Below are positions 5,878 to 12,643 of a DNA stretch of 14,764 bases, piece after piece. Each line of letters opens with the position of its first letter. Position 1 is the stretch's first letter. The stretch covers positions 1 to 14,764 of the forward strand of contig CAZSAT010000159.1 in assembly GCA_964604675.1 (NCBI GenBank), in the 5' to 3' direction. A model generated the notes under the pieces. The model did not search any database. It saw nothing but the letters and a program-made list of their open reading frames with translations, and was not told where the DNA came from. The DNA comes from CAZSAT01 sp964604675. Lineage in GTDB: Bacteria; Myxococcota_A; UBA796; CAJQPC01. Position numbers and translations under genes: made by a program.

Positions 5878-6897
5878 ATGCCCCTCGATCCCAAGCGCGC
5901 CCAGGCCATCGACACCGCCATCTCGACCATCGAACGCCAGTTCGGCAAGGGCGCCATCATGCGCCTGGGCGACTCGGCCGACATGAAGTACCGCACGATC
6001 TCCACCGGGTCGTTGTACCTGGACATCGCCCTCGGAGTCGGCGGCATTCCCATCGGGCGTGTGGTCGAGATCTACGGTCCGGAAGCCTCCGGCAAGACCA
6101 CGCTCACGCTGCACCTCATCGCCGAGTGCCAGAAGGCCGGCGGGGTGTGCGCGTTCATCGACGCCGAGCACGCCCTCGACCCCACCTACGCGGCGGCGCT
6201 CGGCGTGAAGGTCGACGAGTTGCTCGTCTCCCAGCCCGACAACGGTGAGCAGGCGCTCGAGATCGCCGACACCATCGTGCGCTCCGGCGCGATCGAGCTC
6301 GTGGTCATCGACTCGGTCGCCGCCCTGGTGCCCAAGGCCGAGCTCGATGGTGAGATGGGCCAGAGCCTCCCCGGTCTCCAGGCGCGCCTGATGTCCCAGG
6401 CGCTGCGCAAGCTCACGGGCAGCATCCACAAGTCCGAGACCACGGTCGTGTTCATCAACCAGCTGCGCCACAAGATCGGCGTGATGTTCGGCAACCCGGA
6501 GACCACCTCCGGCGGCAACGCGCTGAAGTTCTACGCCTCGGTCCGCCTCGACATCCGCCGCGCCGGCACCCTGAAGAAGGGCGACGAGGTCTTCGGCCAC
6601 CGTGCGCGGGTGAAGGTCGTGAAGAACAAGGTGGCCCCACCCTTCCGCAAGGTCGAGTTCGACATGCTCTACGGCAAGGGGATCTCCCGTGCCGGTGAAG
6701 TCATCGACATGGGCCTGGACCACGGCATGTTCCGGAAGTCCGGCTCCTGGTTCTCCATGGGCGACGAGCGCATCGGACAGGGCCGGGCGAACGCCATCGC
6801 CTACCTCGAAGAACGTCCCGAGCTGATGGACAGCCTGGTGCTGCAGCTCAAGCAGAAGATGGGCCTGGAGGCCGAACCGGCTGCCGAGGCCAAGTGA
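5878..6897 (+). CDS. recA: RecA recombinase
   Basis: A full-length RecA of 339 residues. It forms ATP-dependent filaments on single-stranded DNA, drives strand exchange and stimulates LexA self-cleavage. Walker A is GPEASGKTT at 67–75 (Lys73), Walker B lies in ELVVIDSVAALVP, loop L1 contains GEMGQSLPGLQARLMSQALR, and the L2 region includes VVFINQLRHKIGVMFGNPETT. The GDEVFGHRARVKVVKNK segment and a short acidic C-terminal tail complete the family pattern. FINQLRHKIG in place of the common FINQIRMKIG is a mild variant. GGAG (5869–5872) five bases before the ATG decides the start. It lies downstream of cinA and upstream of a pilus ATPase and alaS; recX, often found here, is missing. Confidence 0.98.
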   Translation: MPLDPKRAQAIDTAISTIERQFGKGAIMRLGDSADMKYRTISTGSLYLDIALGVGGIPIGRVVEIYGPEASGKTTLTLHLIAECQKAGGVCAFIDAEHALDPTYAAALGVKVDELLVSQPDNGEQALEIADTIVRSGAIELVVIDSVAALVPKAELDGEMGQSLPGLQARLMSQALRKLTGSIHKSETTVVFINQLRHKIGVMFGNPETTSGGNALKFYASVRLDIRRAGTLKKGDEVFGHRARVKVVKNKVAPPFRKVEFDMLYGKGISRAGEVIDMGLDHGMFRKSGSWFSMGDERIGQGRANAIAYLEERPELMDSLVLQLKQKMGLEAEPAAEAK

Positions 6898-6918
6898 CCA
6901 GCGTTCGGTAGAGCGCGG

Positions 6919-6924
6919 TACGAT
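6919..6924 (+). promoter_or_regulatory. Possible -10 box placed for a leaderless pilT-family mRNA
   Basis: TACGAT (four of six to TATAAT) ends five bases before the ATG at 6930, so transcription could begin at or next to the start codon. The gene has no clear Shine-Dalgarno, which agrees with leaderless initiation. A GTGACC at 6894–6899 is a poorly spaced -35 candidate. Confidence 0.3.
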
Positions 6925-6929
6925 GTCGC

Positions 6930-8021
6930 ATGGACATCAACATGGTCTGCAAGGCCGCGGTGAAGGCAGGCGCGTCCGACATCCACATCAAGGTGGGGCA
7001 CCCGCCGATGATCCGGATCAACGGGAGCATCCAGCCCATCAAGGGCGCTCCCGTGGTGAACAACGAGGTCGCGAGCCGCATGGCGCGTGGCCTGATGAAC
7101 CCCAAGCAGGTCGAGACCTTCAAGCGTTCGCCCGACATCGATCTGGCGCACGAGGTGCCGGGGCTCGCACGCTTCCGCGTGAACGTGTTCCGGCAACGCG
7201 GAAGCGTGGGCATGGTGCTGCGGACCATCCCCACCAAGGTGATGACCCTCGACGAGCTGGGCATGCCCACCGCCATCAAGCGCCTGGCTCGTGAGCAACG
7301 CGGCCTGATCCTCGTCACCGGGACCACCGGCTCCGGAAAGTCCACGACGATGGCGGGCATCATCGAGGAGATCAACCGGACCTACCCGCACCACATCCTG
7401 ACCATCGAGGACCCGGTCGAGTTCACCTTCAAGGATCGCAAGAGCATCGTGAACCAGCGGGAGATGGGCGCCGACTCCGCGGACTTCGAGAACGCCCTGC
7501 GCGCCGCGCTCCGGCAGGACCCCGATGTCATCCTGATCGGCGAGCTGCGCGACCAGACGACCATGGAGATCGCCCTGTCCGCCGCCGAGACTGGCCACCT
7601 GGTGCTCGGCACGCTGCACACGCTGAACGCGCCCGAAGCCATCAACCGCATCGTGGACTTCTTCGAGCCGCACCACCAGCACCAGATCCGACACCAGCTC
7701 GCGAGCATCCTGCGCGGCGTGGTCAGCCAGCGGCTCGTGCCCAAGGCGGGGGGCGGCCGGGTGGCCGCCATCGAGATCATGCTCAACACCGGCATCATCA
7801 CCGAGTGCATCGAAGACCCGAGCCGCACCAAGGAGATCATCGATCAGCTCGCCCGGGGAACCGCGCAGTACGGCACGCAGACCTTCGATCAGTCGCTGTA
7901 CTGGCACTACCAGGCCGGCCGCATCACGCTCGACGACGCGCTGAAGTTCTCCGGCAACCCCGACGACCTCCAGCTCCGGCTCTCCGGCATCGCCAGCGAC
8001 GAGTGGGTCGAGCCGAAGTAG
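6930..8021 (+). CDS. PilT/PilU-family type IV pilus retraction ATPase
   Basis: The 363-residue product is a secretion-type hexameric ATPase. An N-terminal PAS-like domain begins with KAGASDIHIKVGHPP. Walker A is GTTGSGKST at 131–139 (Lys137). The Asp box ILTIEDPVEF, Walker B DPDVILIGELRD and the His box ETGHLVLGTLHT follow. Such enzymes sit at the inner-membrane base of the type IV pilus and power fibre depolymerisation for twitching motility, DNA uptake or sensing. The C-terminal TAQYGTQTFDQSLYWHY resembles PilU and delta-type PilT paralogs rather than the AIRNLIRE end of classical PilT, so I leave the symbol open. It follows recA by 32 bp. Myxobacteria often carry several such paralogs. No pilus assembly genes adjoin it. 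Confidence 0.93.
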   Translation: MDINMVCKAAVKAGASDIHIKVGHPPMIRINGSIQPIKGAPVVNNEVASRMARGLMNPKQVETFKRSPDIDLAHEVPGLARFRVNVFRQRGSVGMVLRTIPTKVMTLDELGMPTAIKRLAREQRGLILVTGTTGSGKSTTMAGIIEEINRTYPHHILTIEDPVEFTFKDRKSIVNQREMGADSADFENALRAALRQDPDVILIGELRDQTTMEIALSAAETGHLVLGTLHTLNAPEAINRIVDFFEPHHQHQIRHQLASILRGVVSQRLVPKAGGGRVAAIEIMLNTGIITECIEDPSRTKEIIDQLARGTAQYGTQTFDQSLYWHYQAGRITLDDALKFSGNPDDLQLRLSGIASDEWVEPK

Positions 8022-8040
8022 GCGCGCAGCGGTTAGGTCG

Positions 8041-8067
8041 GCGGCTCCTGAAGCATGAGAGAGCCGC
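8041..8067 (+). promoter_or_regulatory. Hairpin in the alaS leader
   Basis: GCGGCTC (8041–8047) pairs perfectly with GAGCCGC (8061–8067) around a 13-nt loop. The 3' arm begins within the GAGAGAG Shine-Dalgarno (8057–8063) and ends two bases before the ATG at 8070, so folding would hinder ribosome entry. E. coli AlaRS represses its own gene through a palindromic site, so autoregulation at DNA or RNA level is conceivable. Confidence 0.4.
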
Positions 8068-8069
8068 GC

Positions 8070-10691
8070 ATGACCTCCCAAGCGATCCGCCAGCGTTTCC
8101 TGCAGTACTTCGCGCAGCGCGGTCACACCATCGTGCCGAGCTCGGGCCTGGTGCCGGCCAACGACCCCAGCCTCTTCTTCACCAACGCGGGCATGGTGCA
8201 GTTCAAGGACGTCTTCACGGGCGTCGAGCGACGCCCCTACGTGCGCGCCACCACGTCGCAGAAGGTGCTGCGCGTGAGCGGCAAGCACAACGATCTCGAG
8301 GCGGTGGGCCGCACGCCACGCCACCACACCTTCTTCGAGATGCTCGGAAACTTCAGCTTCGGCGACTACTTCAAGGAAGACGCGATCCCCTTCGCCTGGG
8401 AGCTCCTCACCCGCGAGCTCGGCATCGACCCCGACCGGCTCTGGGTCACCGTCCACCACAGCGACGACGAGGCGGCGGCCATCTGGGCGAAGGAGGTCGG
8501 GGTCCGCGCGGACCGCATCCAGCGACTGGGCGACAAGGACAACTTCTGGTCCATGGGCGAGACCGGCCCCTGCGGCCCGTGCTCCGAGATCTTCTACGAC
8601 CACGGGCCATCGGTGAGCACCAACGAGGGCGGCCCGGCCACCGAGGACGACCGCTACGTCGAGATCTGGAACCTCGTGTTCATGCAGTACGAGCAGCATG
8701 CGGATGGCACGCGCACCGAGCTCCCGAAGCCCTCGATCGACACGGGCAGCGGGCTCGAACGCGTGGCGGCCGCCTTGCAGGGCAAGTACTGGAACTACGA
8801 CACCGACCTCTTCGCGCCCCTCATCGGCGAGGTCGCCCAGCTCGCCGGCATCGCCTACGGCCACGACCAGGCGAGCACGATGGCGATGCGTGTCATCGCA
8901 GACCACGCCCGTGCCGCCGCGTTCCTCGTCGCCGACGGCATCACCCCCAGCAACGAGGATCGCGGCTACGTGCTGCGCCGGATCCTCCGCCGGGCCATCC
9001 GCTACGGCGTGAACATGGGGCTCGACGACGCGTTTCTCTACAAGGTCTCCGATCGGGTGGTCACCTCGATGGGCGAGGCCTACCCCGAGCTGCTGGAGCG
9101 TCGCAGCTTCATCTCCGAGATCGTGCAGACCGAGGAGGCGCGCTTCTCCGAGACCCTGGAGCGCGGGCTCCAGCTGCTCGAGAAGGAGTTCGGACGCATC
9201 GACACCGGCGGCACGCTCCCGGGCGACGTCGTCTTCAAGCTGTACGACACCTTCGGCTTCCCTGTGGATCTCACCCGCTTGATCGCCGACGAGCGCTCGG
9301 TAGGGGTCGACGAGGCCGGCTACCACACCGCGATGGAGGCCCAACGGGCCGCAGGACGGGCGGCCTGGAAGGGGTCCGGCGAGGCCAGCGTGGCCGAGGT
9401 GTACTACCGACTGGCCGAGGAGCAGGGCGGCTCGATCTTCGACGGCTACGACAGGGACGTGGCCACCGCCTCCGTCACAGCGCTGGTGCGTGATGGCGCC
9501 GCCGTGGAGGCTCTCGCGACGGGTGACGCCGGCGACCTCGTCACCGCCGTCACGCCCTTCTATGCAGAGTCCGGTGGCCAGGTCGGTGACAGCGGCTTCA
9601 TCAGCACCTCGTCCGCGCGCTTCCGCGTCGACGACGTGCAGAAGGGGCACGGCGGCGTGTTCCTCCACAAGGGTGTGGTGATCGAGGGCGTCATCGCCGT
9701 CGGGGACGAGGCCAGGCTCGAGGTCGCGGCCGACGCGCGCGACCGCACCCGCTTGAACCACACAGCGACCCACCTGCTGCACGCCGCCCTGAAGACCGTG
9801 CTCGGCGACCACGTGGCCCAGAAGGGATCCCTGGTGGGGCCGGATCGGCTGCGCTTCGACTTCTCACACCACAAGCCGGTCACCGACGAGCAGCTCACGG
9901 CGATCGAGGACCTGGTCTACGCCGAGGTCCTGCGCAACACCGCGGTCGAGACGGAGCTGATGGATCTCGACGCCGCAAAGGCGGCGGGCGCCGAAGCCCT
10001 CTTCGGGGAGAAGTACGACCAGGAGGTCCGCGTGGTGAACGTGCCCGGCTTCTCCTTGGAGCTCTGCGGTGGCACGCACGCACGGCGGACCGGCGACATC
10101 GGGCTCTTCCGCGTGGTCTCCGAGTCCGGCGTGGCGGCGGGCGTGCGGCGCATCGAGGGGCAGACCGGCCTCGGCGCGATGCGCTGGGCCCGCGCTCGTG
10201 ACGACGCCGCTCGGGCGGCCGCGAGTCGCCTGCGCACGCCGGTCGAAGACCTCGAGGGTGCCATCGAGCGGCTCCAGGGGGAGCGAAAGCGCCTCGAGAA
10301 GGAGGTCGACGGCTACAAGCGGGAGCTCGCGCGCGCGGCCGCGGGCGAGCTCGCCGACCAGGCGCGGGACATCGAGGGCATCAAGGTGCTGGCGGCCGAG
10401 GTTCCCGGCGACGCGAGCACCCTGCGCGACGAAGCGGATCGCTTGCGGAACCAGCTCGGGACCGGGCTGGTCGTGCTCGGCTCCCGTGAAGGCGGCAAGG
10501 TCGTGCTCATCGCGGCCGCGACTCCAGATGTCGCGGGCAAGCGGGTGCACGCAGGGAATGTGCTCCGGGAGGTCGCGAAGCTCGTGGGCGGGGGCGGCGG
10601 TGGTCGCCCGGACATGGCCCAAGCGGGCGGACGCTTCCCCGACAAGCTGCCCGAGGCGCTCGAGCAGGTGTACACCATCGTCGCGGGGTGA
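8070..10691 (+). CDS. alaS: Alanyl-tRNA synthetase
   Basis: A complete class II AlaRS of 873 residues that charges tRNA-Ala and hydrolyses misacylated Ser- and Gly-tRNA-Ala. The catalytic core has NDPSLFFTNAGMVQFKDVF, KHNDLEAVGRTPRHHTFFEM and DTGSGLER. The editing domain carries the metal ligands His564 and His568 (HTATH) and Cys666 and His670 (CGGTH). The C-terminal part has a coiled segment (IERLQGERKRLEKEVD) and a C-Ala/DHHA1 end with GGGGGGRPDMAQAGG. Starting at 8070 puts the editing cysteine at 666, the same number as in E. coli, and places GAGAGAG upstream as Shine-Dalgarno. The ATG at 8055 would add five unlikely residues. It lies 48 bp after the pilus ATPase. Confidence 0.98.
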   Translation: MTSQAIRQRFLQYFAQRGHTIVPSSGLVPANDPSLFFTNAGMVQFKDVFTGVERRPYVRATTSQKVLRVSGKHNDLEAVGRTPRHHTFFEMLGNFSFGDYFKEDAIPFAWELLTRELGIDPDRLWVTVHHSDDEAAAIWAKEVGVRADRIQRLGDKDNFWSMGETGPCGPCSEIFYDHGPSVSTNEGGPATEDDRYVEIWNLVFMQYEQHADGTRTELPKPSIDTGSGLERVAAALQGKYWNYDTDLFAPLIGEVAQLAGIAYGHDQASTMAMRVIADHARAAAFLVADGITPSNEDRGYVLRRILRRAIRYGVNMGLDDAFLYKVSDRVVTSMGEAYPELLERRSFISEIVQTEEARFSETLERGLQLLEKEFGRIDTGGTLPGDVVFKLYDTFGFPVDLTRLIADERSVGVDEAGYHTAMEAQRAAGRAAWKGSGEASVAEVYYRLAEEQGGSIFDGYDRDVATASVTALVRDGAAVEALATGDAGDLVTAVTPFYAESGGQVGDSGFISTSSARFRVDDVQKGHGGVFLHKGVVIEGVIAVGDEARLEVAADARDRTRLNHTATHLLHAALKTVLGDHVAQKGSLVGPDRLRFDFSHHKPVTDEQLTAIEDLVYAEVLRNTAVETELMDLDAAKAAGAEALFGEKYDQEVRVVNVPGFSLELCGGTHARRTGDIGLFRVVSESGVAAGVRRIEGQTGLGAMRWARARDDAARAAASRLRTPVEDLEGAIERLQGERKRLEKEVDGYKRELARAAAGELADQARDIEGIKVLAAEVPGDASTLRDEADRLRNQLGTGLVVLGSREGGKVVLIAAATPDVAGKRVHAGNVLREVAKLVGGGGGGRPDMAQAGGRFPDKLPEALEQVYTIVAG

Positions 10692-10717
10692 GCGCTTCCG
10701 GTGCCACCGCGGCGCCG

Positions 10718-10753
10718 CAGCGGTGCGAACGGCGCGTTACACTTGCACCGCTG
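10718..10753. promoter_or_regulatory. Long-spaced inverted repeat between alaS and the lipid kinase gene
   Basis: CAGCGGTGC (10718–10726) and GCACCGCTG (10745–10753) are perfect 9-bp arms 18 bp apart. The spacer holds TACACT (10738–10743), a four-of-six -10 box. It may be an operator pair flanking the kinase promoter or a hairpin at the alaS transcript end. No T-run follows. Confidence 0.4.
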
Positions 10754-10786
10754 AGAACGCACCTTTGCGCAGGATCACGGGGACTC

Positions 10787-11827
10787 ATGGCTGGCACGCA
10801 TGCTGCATCTCCACCGCCCATGCTGCCTGCGGTCCCCCGTCGTTCCGGCCCCTTCGGGGTGGTGCTCAACGCCAACGCTGGTCGGGTCACCCCCCGGCTT
10901 GCGGCCAACGTCGCGCGCGTCGTGGGCGACGACCACGTCTTCGTCACCGAGTCTCCCGAGCACGCGCAGGACGTCTTGCGCCTGTGCGTGGAGCGCGACT
11001 ACAGCACCGTCTTCGCAGGCGGCGGTGACGGCACGGTCATCGACGTCGCGAACACCTTCCATCGCCTCGCCGCGAGCGCACCACGGGTCCCCGCCGTGGG
11101 TGTGCTTCGCCTCGGCACCGGCAACGCCCTGGCCCGCTACGTCGGGGCCGGCCGGCCGCTCAAGGACCTGAGCGACTACGCGAAGGGCGGCGTCCACCGC
11201 GCTGTCCCCATCCAGATGGTGCAGTCCGACGGCACGCTCTCTCCGTTCGGCGGACTCGGCCACGACGCGGCGGTGCTCAACGCCTACGTCGAGATGAAGG
11301 CCCGTTACGCCGGCACCCCGTGGGAACGCTTGTTCTACGGACTGAAGGGCTACCTGCTCGCGGGCTTCGGCCCCGTGATGTGGCAGTACCTGCGGCGCGA
11401 CAACCCCTACGTCACCGTCACGAACACCGGGGCAGCGGCGCACCGCATCGGCCCCGACGGCAACGAGCACGGAGAGCCGATACCGACCGGCGGCATCGTC
11501 TACCAGGGGCCCTGCAGCATGATGGGCGTGAGCACCTCGCCGATCATCGGCTACGGGGTGCGCTTCTTCCCGTACGCCGATCGCCGCCCCGGTCGCTTCC
11601 AGCTGCGCGTCTTCGACCTCACGGCCTTCGAGTCGGGACTGCACTTCGCGGCGTGCGCCCGCGGCACCCTCCAGCACGAGCGCCTGCACGACTACTACGT
11701 CCAGCGCGTGCGCGTGCGCTTCTCCCACGCGATGCCCTACCAGCTGGGCGGCGACGCCAAGGGCTACCGCAACGACCTGTCGTTCGCGATCAGCGAGACG
11801 CCGGTCACCTTCGTGGGTCGCGCCTGA
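10787..11827 (+). CDS. Diacylglycerol kinase-family lipid kinase
   Basis: The 346-residue product has the catalytic signature of DAGK-type lipid kinases. FGVVLNANAGRVT opens the nucleotide-binding fold, GGGDGT lies at 78–83, and LRLGTGNALAR begins at 107 where eukaryotic enzymes usually have LPLGTGND. Family members phosphorylate diacylglycerol, ceramide-like or related lipids using ATP at the inner membrane face. The substrate cannot be told from sequence. The frame is open back to a GTG at 10688 that overlaps the alaS stop, but the extra 33 residues look unlike protein and overlap an inverted repeat. The ATG at 10787 has GGGGA just upstream, with short spacing, and is preferred. It is separated from alaS by 95 bp, so it may have its own promoter. 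Confidence 0.87.
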   Translation: MAGTHAASPPPMLPAVPRRSGPFGVVLNANAGRVTPRLAANVARVVGDDHVFVTESPEHAQDVLRLCVERDYSTVFAGGGDGTVIDVANTFHRLAASAPRVPAVGVLRLGTGNALARYVGAGRPLKDLSDYAKGGVHRAVPIQMVQSDGTLSPFGGLGHDAAVLNAYVEMKARYAGTPWERLFYGLKGYLLAGFGPVMWQYLRRDNPYVTVTNTGAAAHRIGPDGNEHGEPIPTGGIVYQGPCSMMGVSTSPIIGYGVRFFPYADRRPGRFQLRVFDLTAFESGLHFAACARGTLQHERLHDYYVQRVRVRFSHAMPYQLGGDAKGYRNDLSFAISETPVTFVGRA

Positions 11828-11838
11828 TCGGTTAGACG

Positions 11839-11866
11839 CGTGCTCCTTCACCTGCACAGGAGCACG
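11839..11866 (+). promoter_or_regulatory. Hairpin that buries the Shine-Dalgarno of the dehydrogenase gene
   Basis: CGTGCTCCT (11839–11847) pairs without mismatch with AGGAGCACG (11858–11866) around a 10-nt loop. AGGAG (11858–11862), nine bases before the ATG, is the ribosome-binding site and lies wholly in the stem. In a transcript read through from the lipid kinase gene, translation would be restrained until the stem opens. A start near 11845, expected from the CGGTTAG at 11829–11835, would omit part of the 5' arm and free the site. Confidence 0.6.
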
Positions 11867-11871
11867 TCCTC

Positions 11872-12627
11872 ATGAAGCTCACCGACGTCAAGGCCCTCGT
11901 CACAGGCGGCGCCTCCGGCATGGGCCGCCACTTCACCCTTGCGCTGGCCAAGGCCGGTGCCCAGGTCGCTGTCTGCGACGTGAACGCCGACGGCCTGGCC
12001 GAGGTCGAGGCTGCCGGCGAGGGCCGGGTCAAGGGCTTCAGCGGCAACGTGGCCGACGAGGACTCCGTCACCCGGATGATCGCCGAGGCCTCGGCGGCCC
12101 TCGGCGGCTTGAACGTGCTCGTCAACAACGCCGGCATCTTCCGGGACGGCCTGCTCGTCAAGAAGGATCGCAAGACCGGCGCGATCAAGAAGATGAGCCT
12201 GTCCAAGTGGCAGGCCGTCATCGACGTCGATCTGACCGGACCCTTCCTCTGCACCCGCGAGTTCGCGGCGGCAGCGGTCGAGGCCGGCACCGGAGGCGTG
12301 GTGGTCAACATCAGCTCGGTGGCGCGGCACGGCAACGTCGGCCAGACCAACTACTCCGCCGCGAAGGCCGGCCTCGTCGCCGACACCAAGCTCTGGGCGA
12401 GCGAGCTGGCCCGCTACAAGATCCGGACCGGTGCGGTCGCGCCCGGCTTCGTCGACACCCCCATCTTGCAGGGCATGCGTCCCGAGGTGCTCGAGGGCAT
12501 GCTCAAGGCCGTGCCGCTGCGCCGGGCCGCGTCACCCCAGGAGATCTGGCTCGCGGTGAAGTTCATCATCGAGTGCGACTACTTCACCGGCCGCTGCATC
12601 GACGTCGACGGTGGCATGGTGGTCTGA
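11872..12627 (+). CDS. Short-chain dehydrogenase/reductase, FabG-like
   Basis: The 251-residue product is a classical SDR. It has the cofactor glycine motif TGGASGMG at 11–18, Asp36 at the end of the second beta strand (which usually favours NAD(H) over NADP(H)), NNAG at 85–88, catalytic Ser148/149, Tyr161 and Lys165 (YSAAK), and APGFVDTP. It ends with the usual DYFTGRCIDVDGGM. It resembles 3-oxoacyl-ACP reductase and 3-hydroxyacyl-CoA dehydrogenase-type members, with a Lys-rich insert (KKDRKTGAIKK at 97–107) before the active-site helix. The substrate is not predictable. It starts 44 bp after the lipid kinase gene on the same strand, so co-transcription is likely, with the leader hairpin acting as a possible translational gate. 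Confidence 0.92.
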   Translation: MKLTDVKALVTGGASGMGRHFTLALAKAGAQVAVCDVNADGLAEVEAAGEGRVKGFSGNVADEDSVTRMIAEASAALGGLNVLVNNAGIFRDGLLVKKDRKTGAIKKMSLSKWQAVIDVDLTGPFLCTREFAAAAVEAGTGGVVVNISSVARHGNVGQTNYSAAKAGLVADTKLWASELARYKIRTGAVAPGFVDTPILQGMRPEVLEGMLKAVPLRRAASPQEIWLAVKFIIECDYFTGRCIDVDGGMVV

Positions 12628-12643
12628 GGCGTCCCCTCAGACC
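12621..12643. terminator. Shared hairpin spanning both convergent stop codons
   Basis: GGTCTGAGG (12621–12629) and CCTCAGACC (12635–12643) form a perfect 9-bp stem with a CGTCC loop. The left arm contains the dehydrogenase TGA and the right arm, read on the minus strand, the kinase TGA. No T-run follows on either side. It may stabilise or end both transcripts. Confidence 0.5.

Noticed and set aside
8764..8779. Second sigma-54-like match (TGGC, seven bases, TTGCA) inside alaS
   Set aside because: It lacks the ACG after TGGC, lies deep in a housekeeping coding region, and has no gene start downstream. Chance is enough in GC-rich DNA.
6801..9812. A 1003-codon open frame on the minus strand across recA, the pilus ATPase and alaS
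   Set aside because: It lies antisense to three clear genes and is open because of GC-rich codon bias. Its translation shows only low-complexity His, Asp, Val and Gly-rich text without family motifs.
10688..10786. GTG start of the lipid kinase overlapping the alaS stop codon
   Set aside because: The added 33 residues show no family similarity and cover an inverted repeat. The ATG at 10787 fits the family start better.
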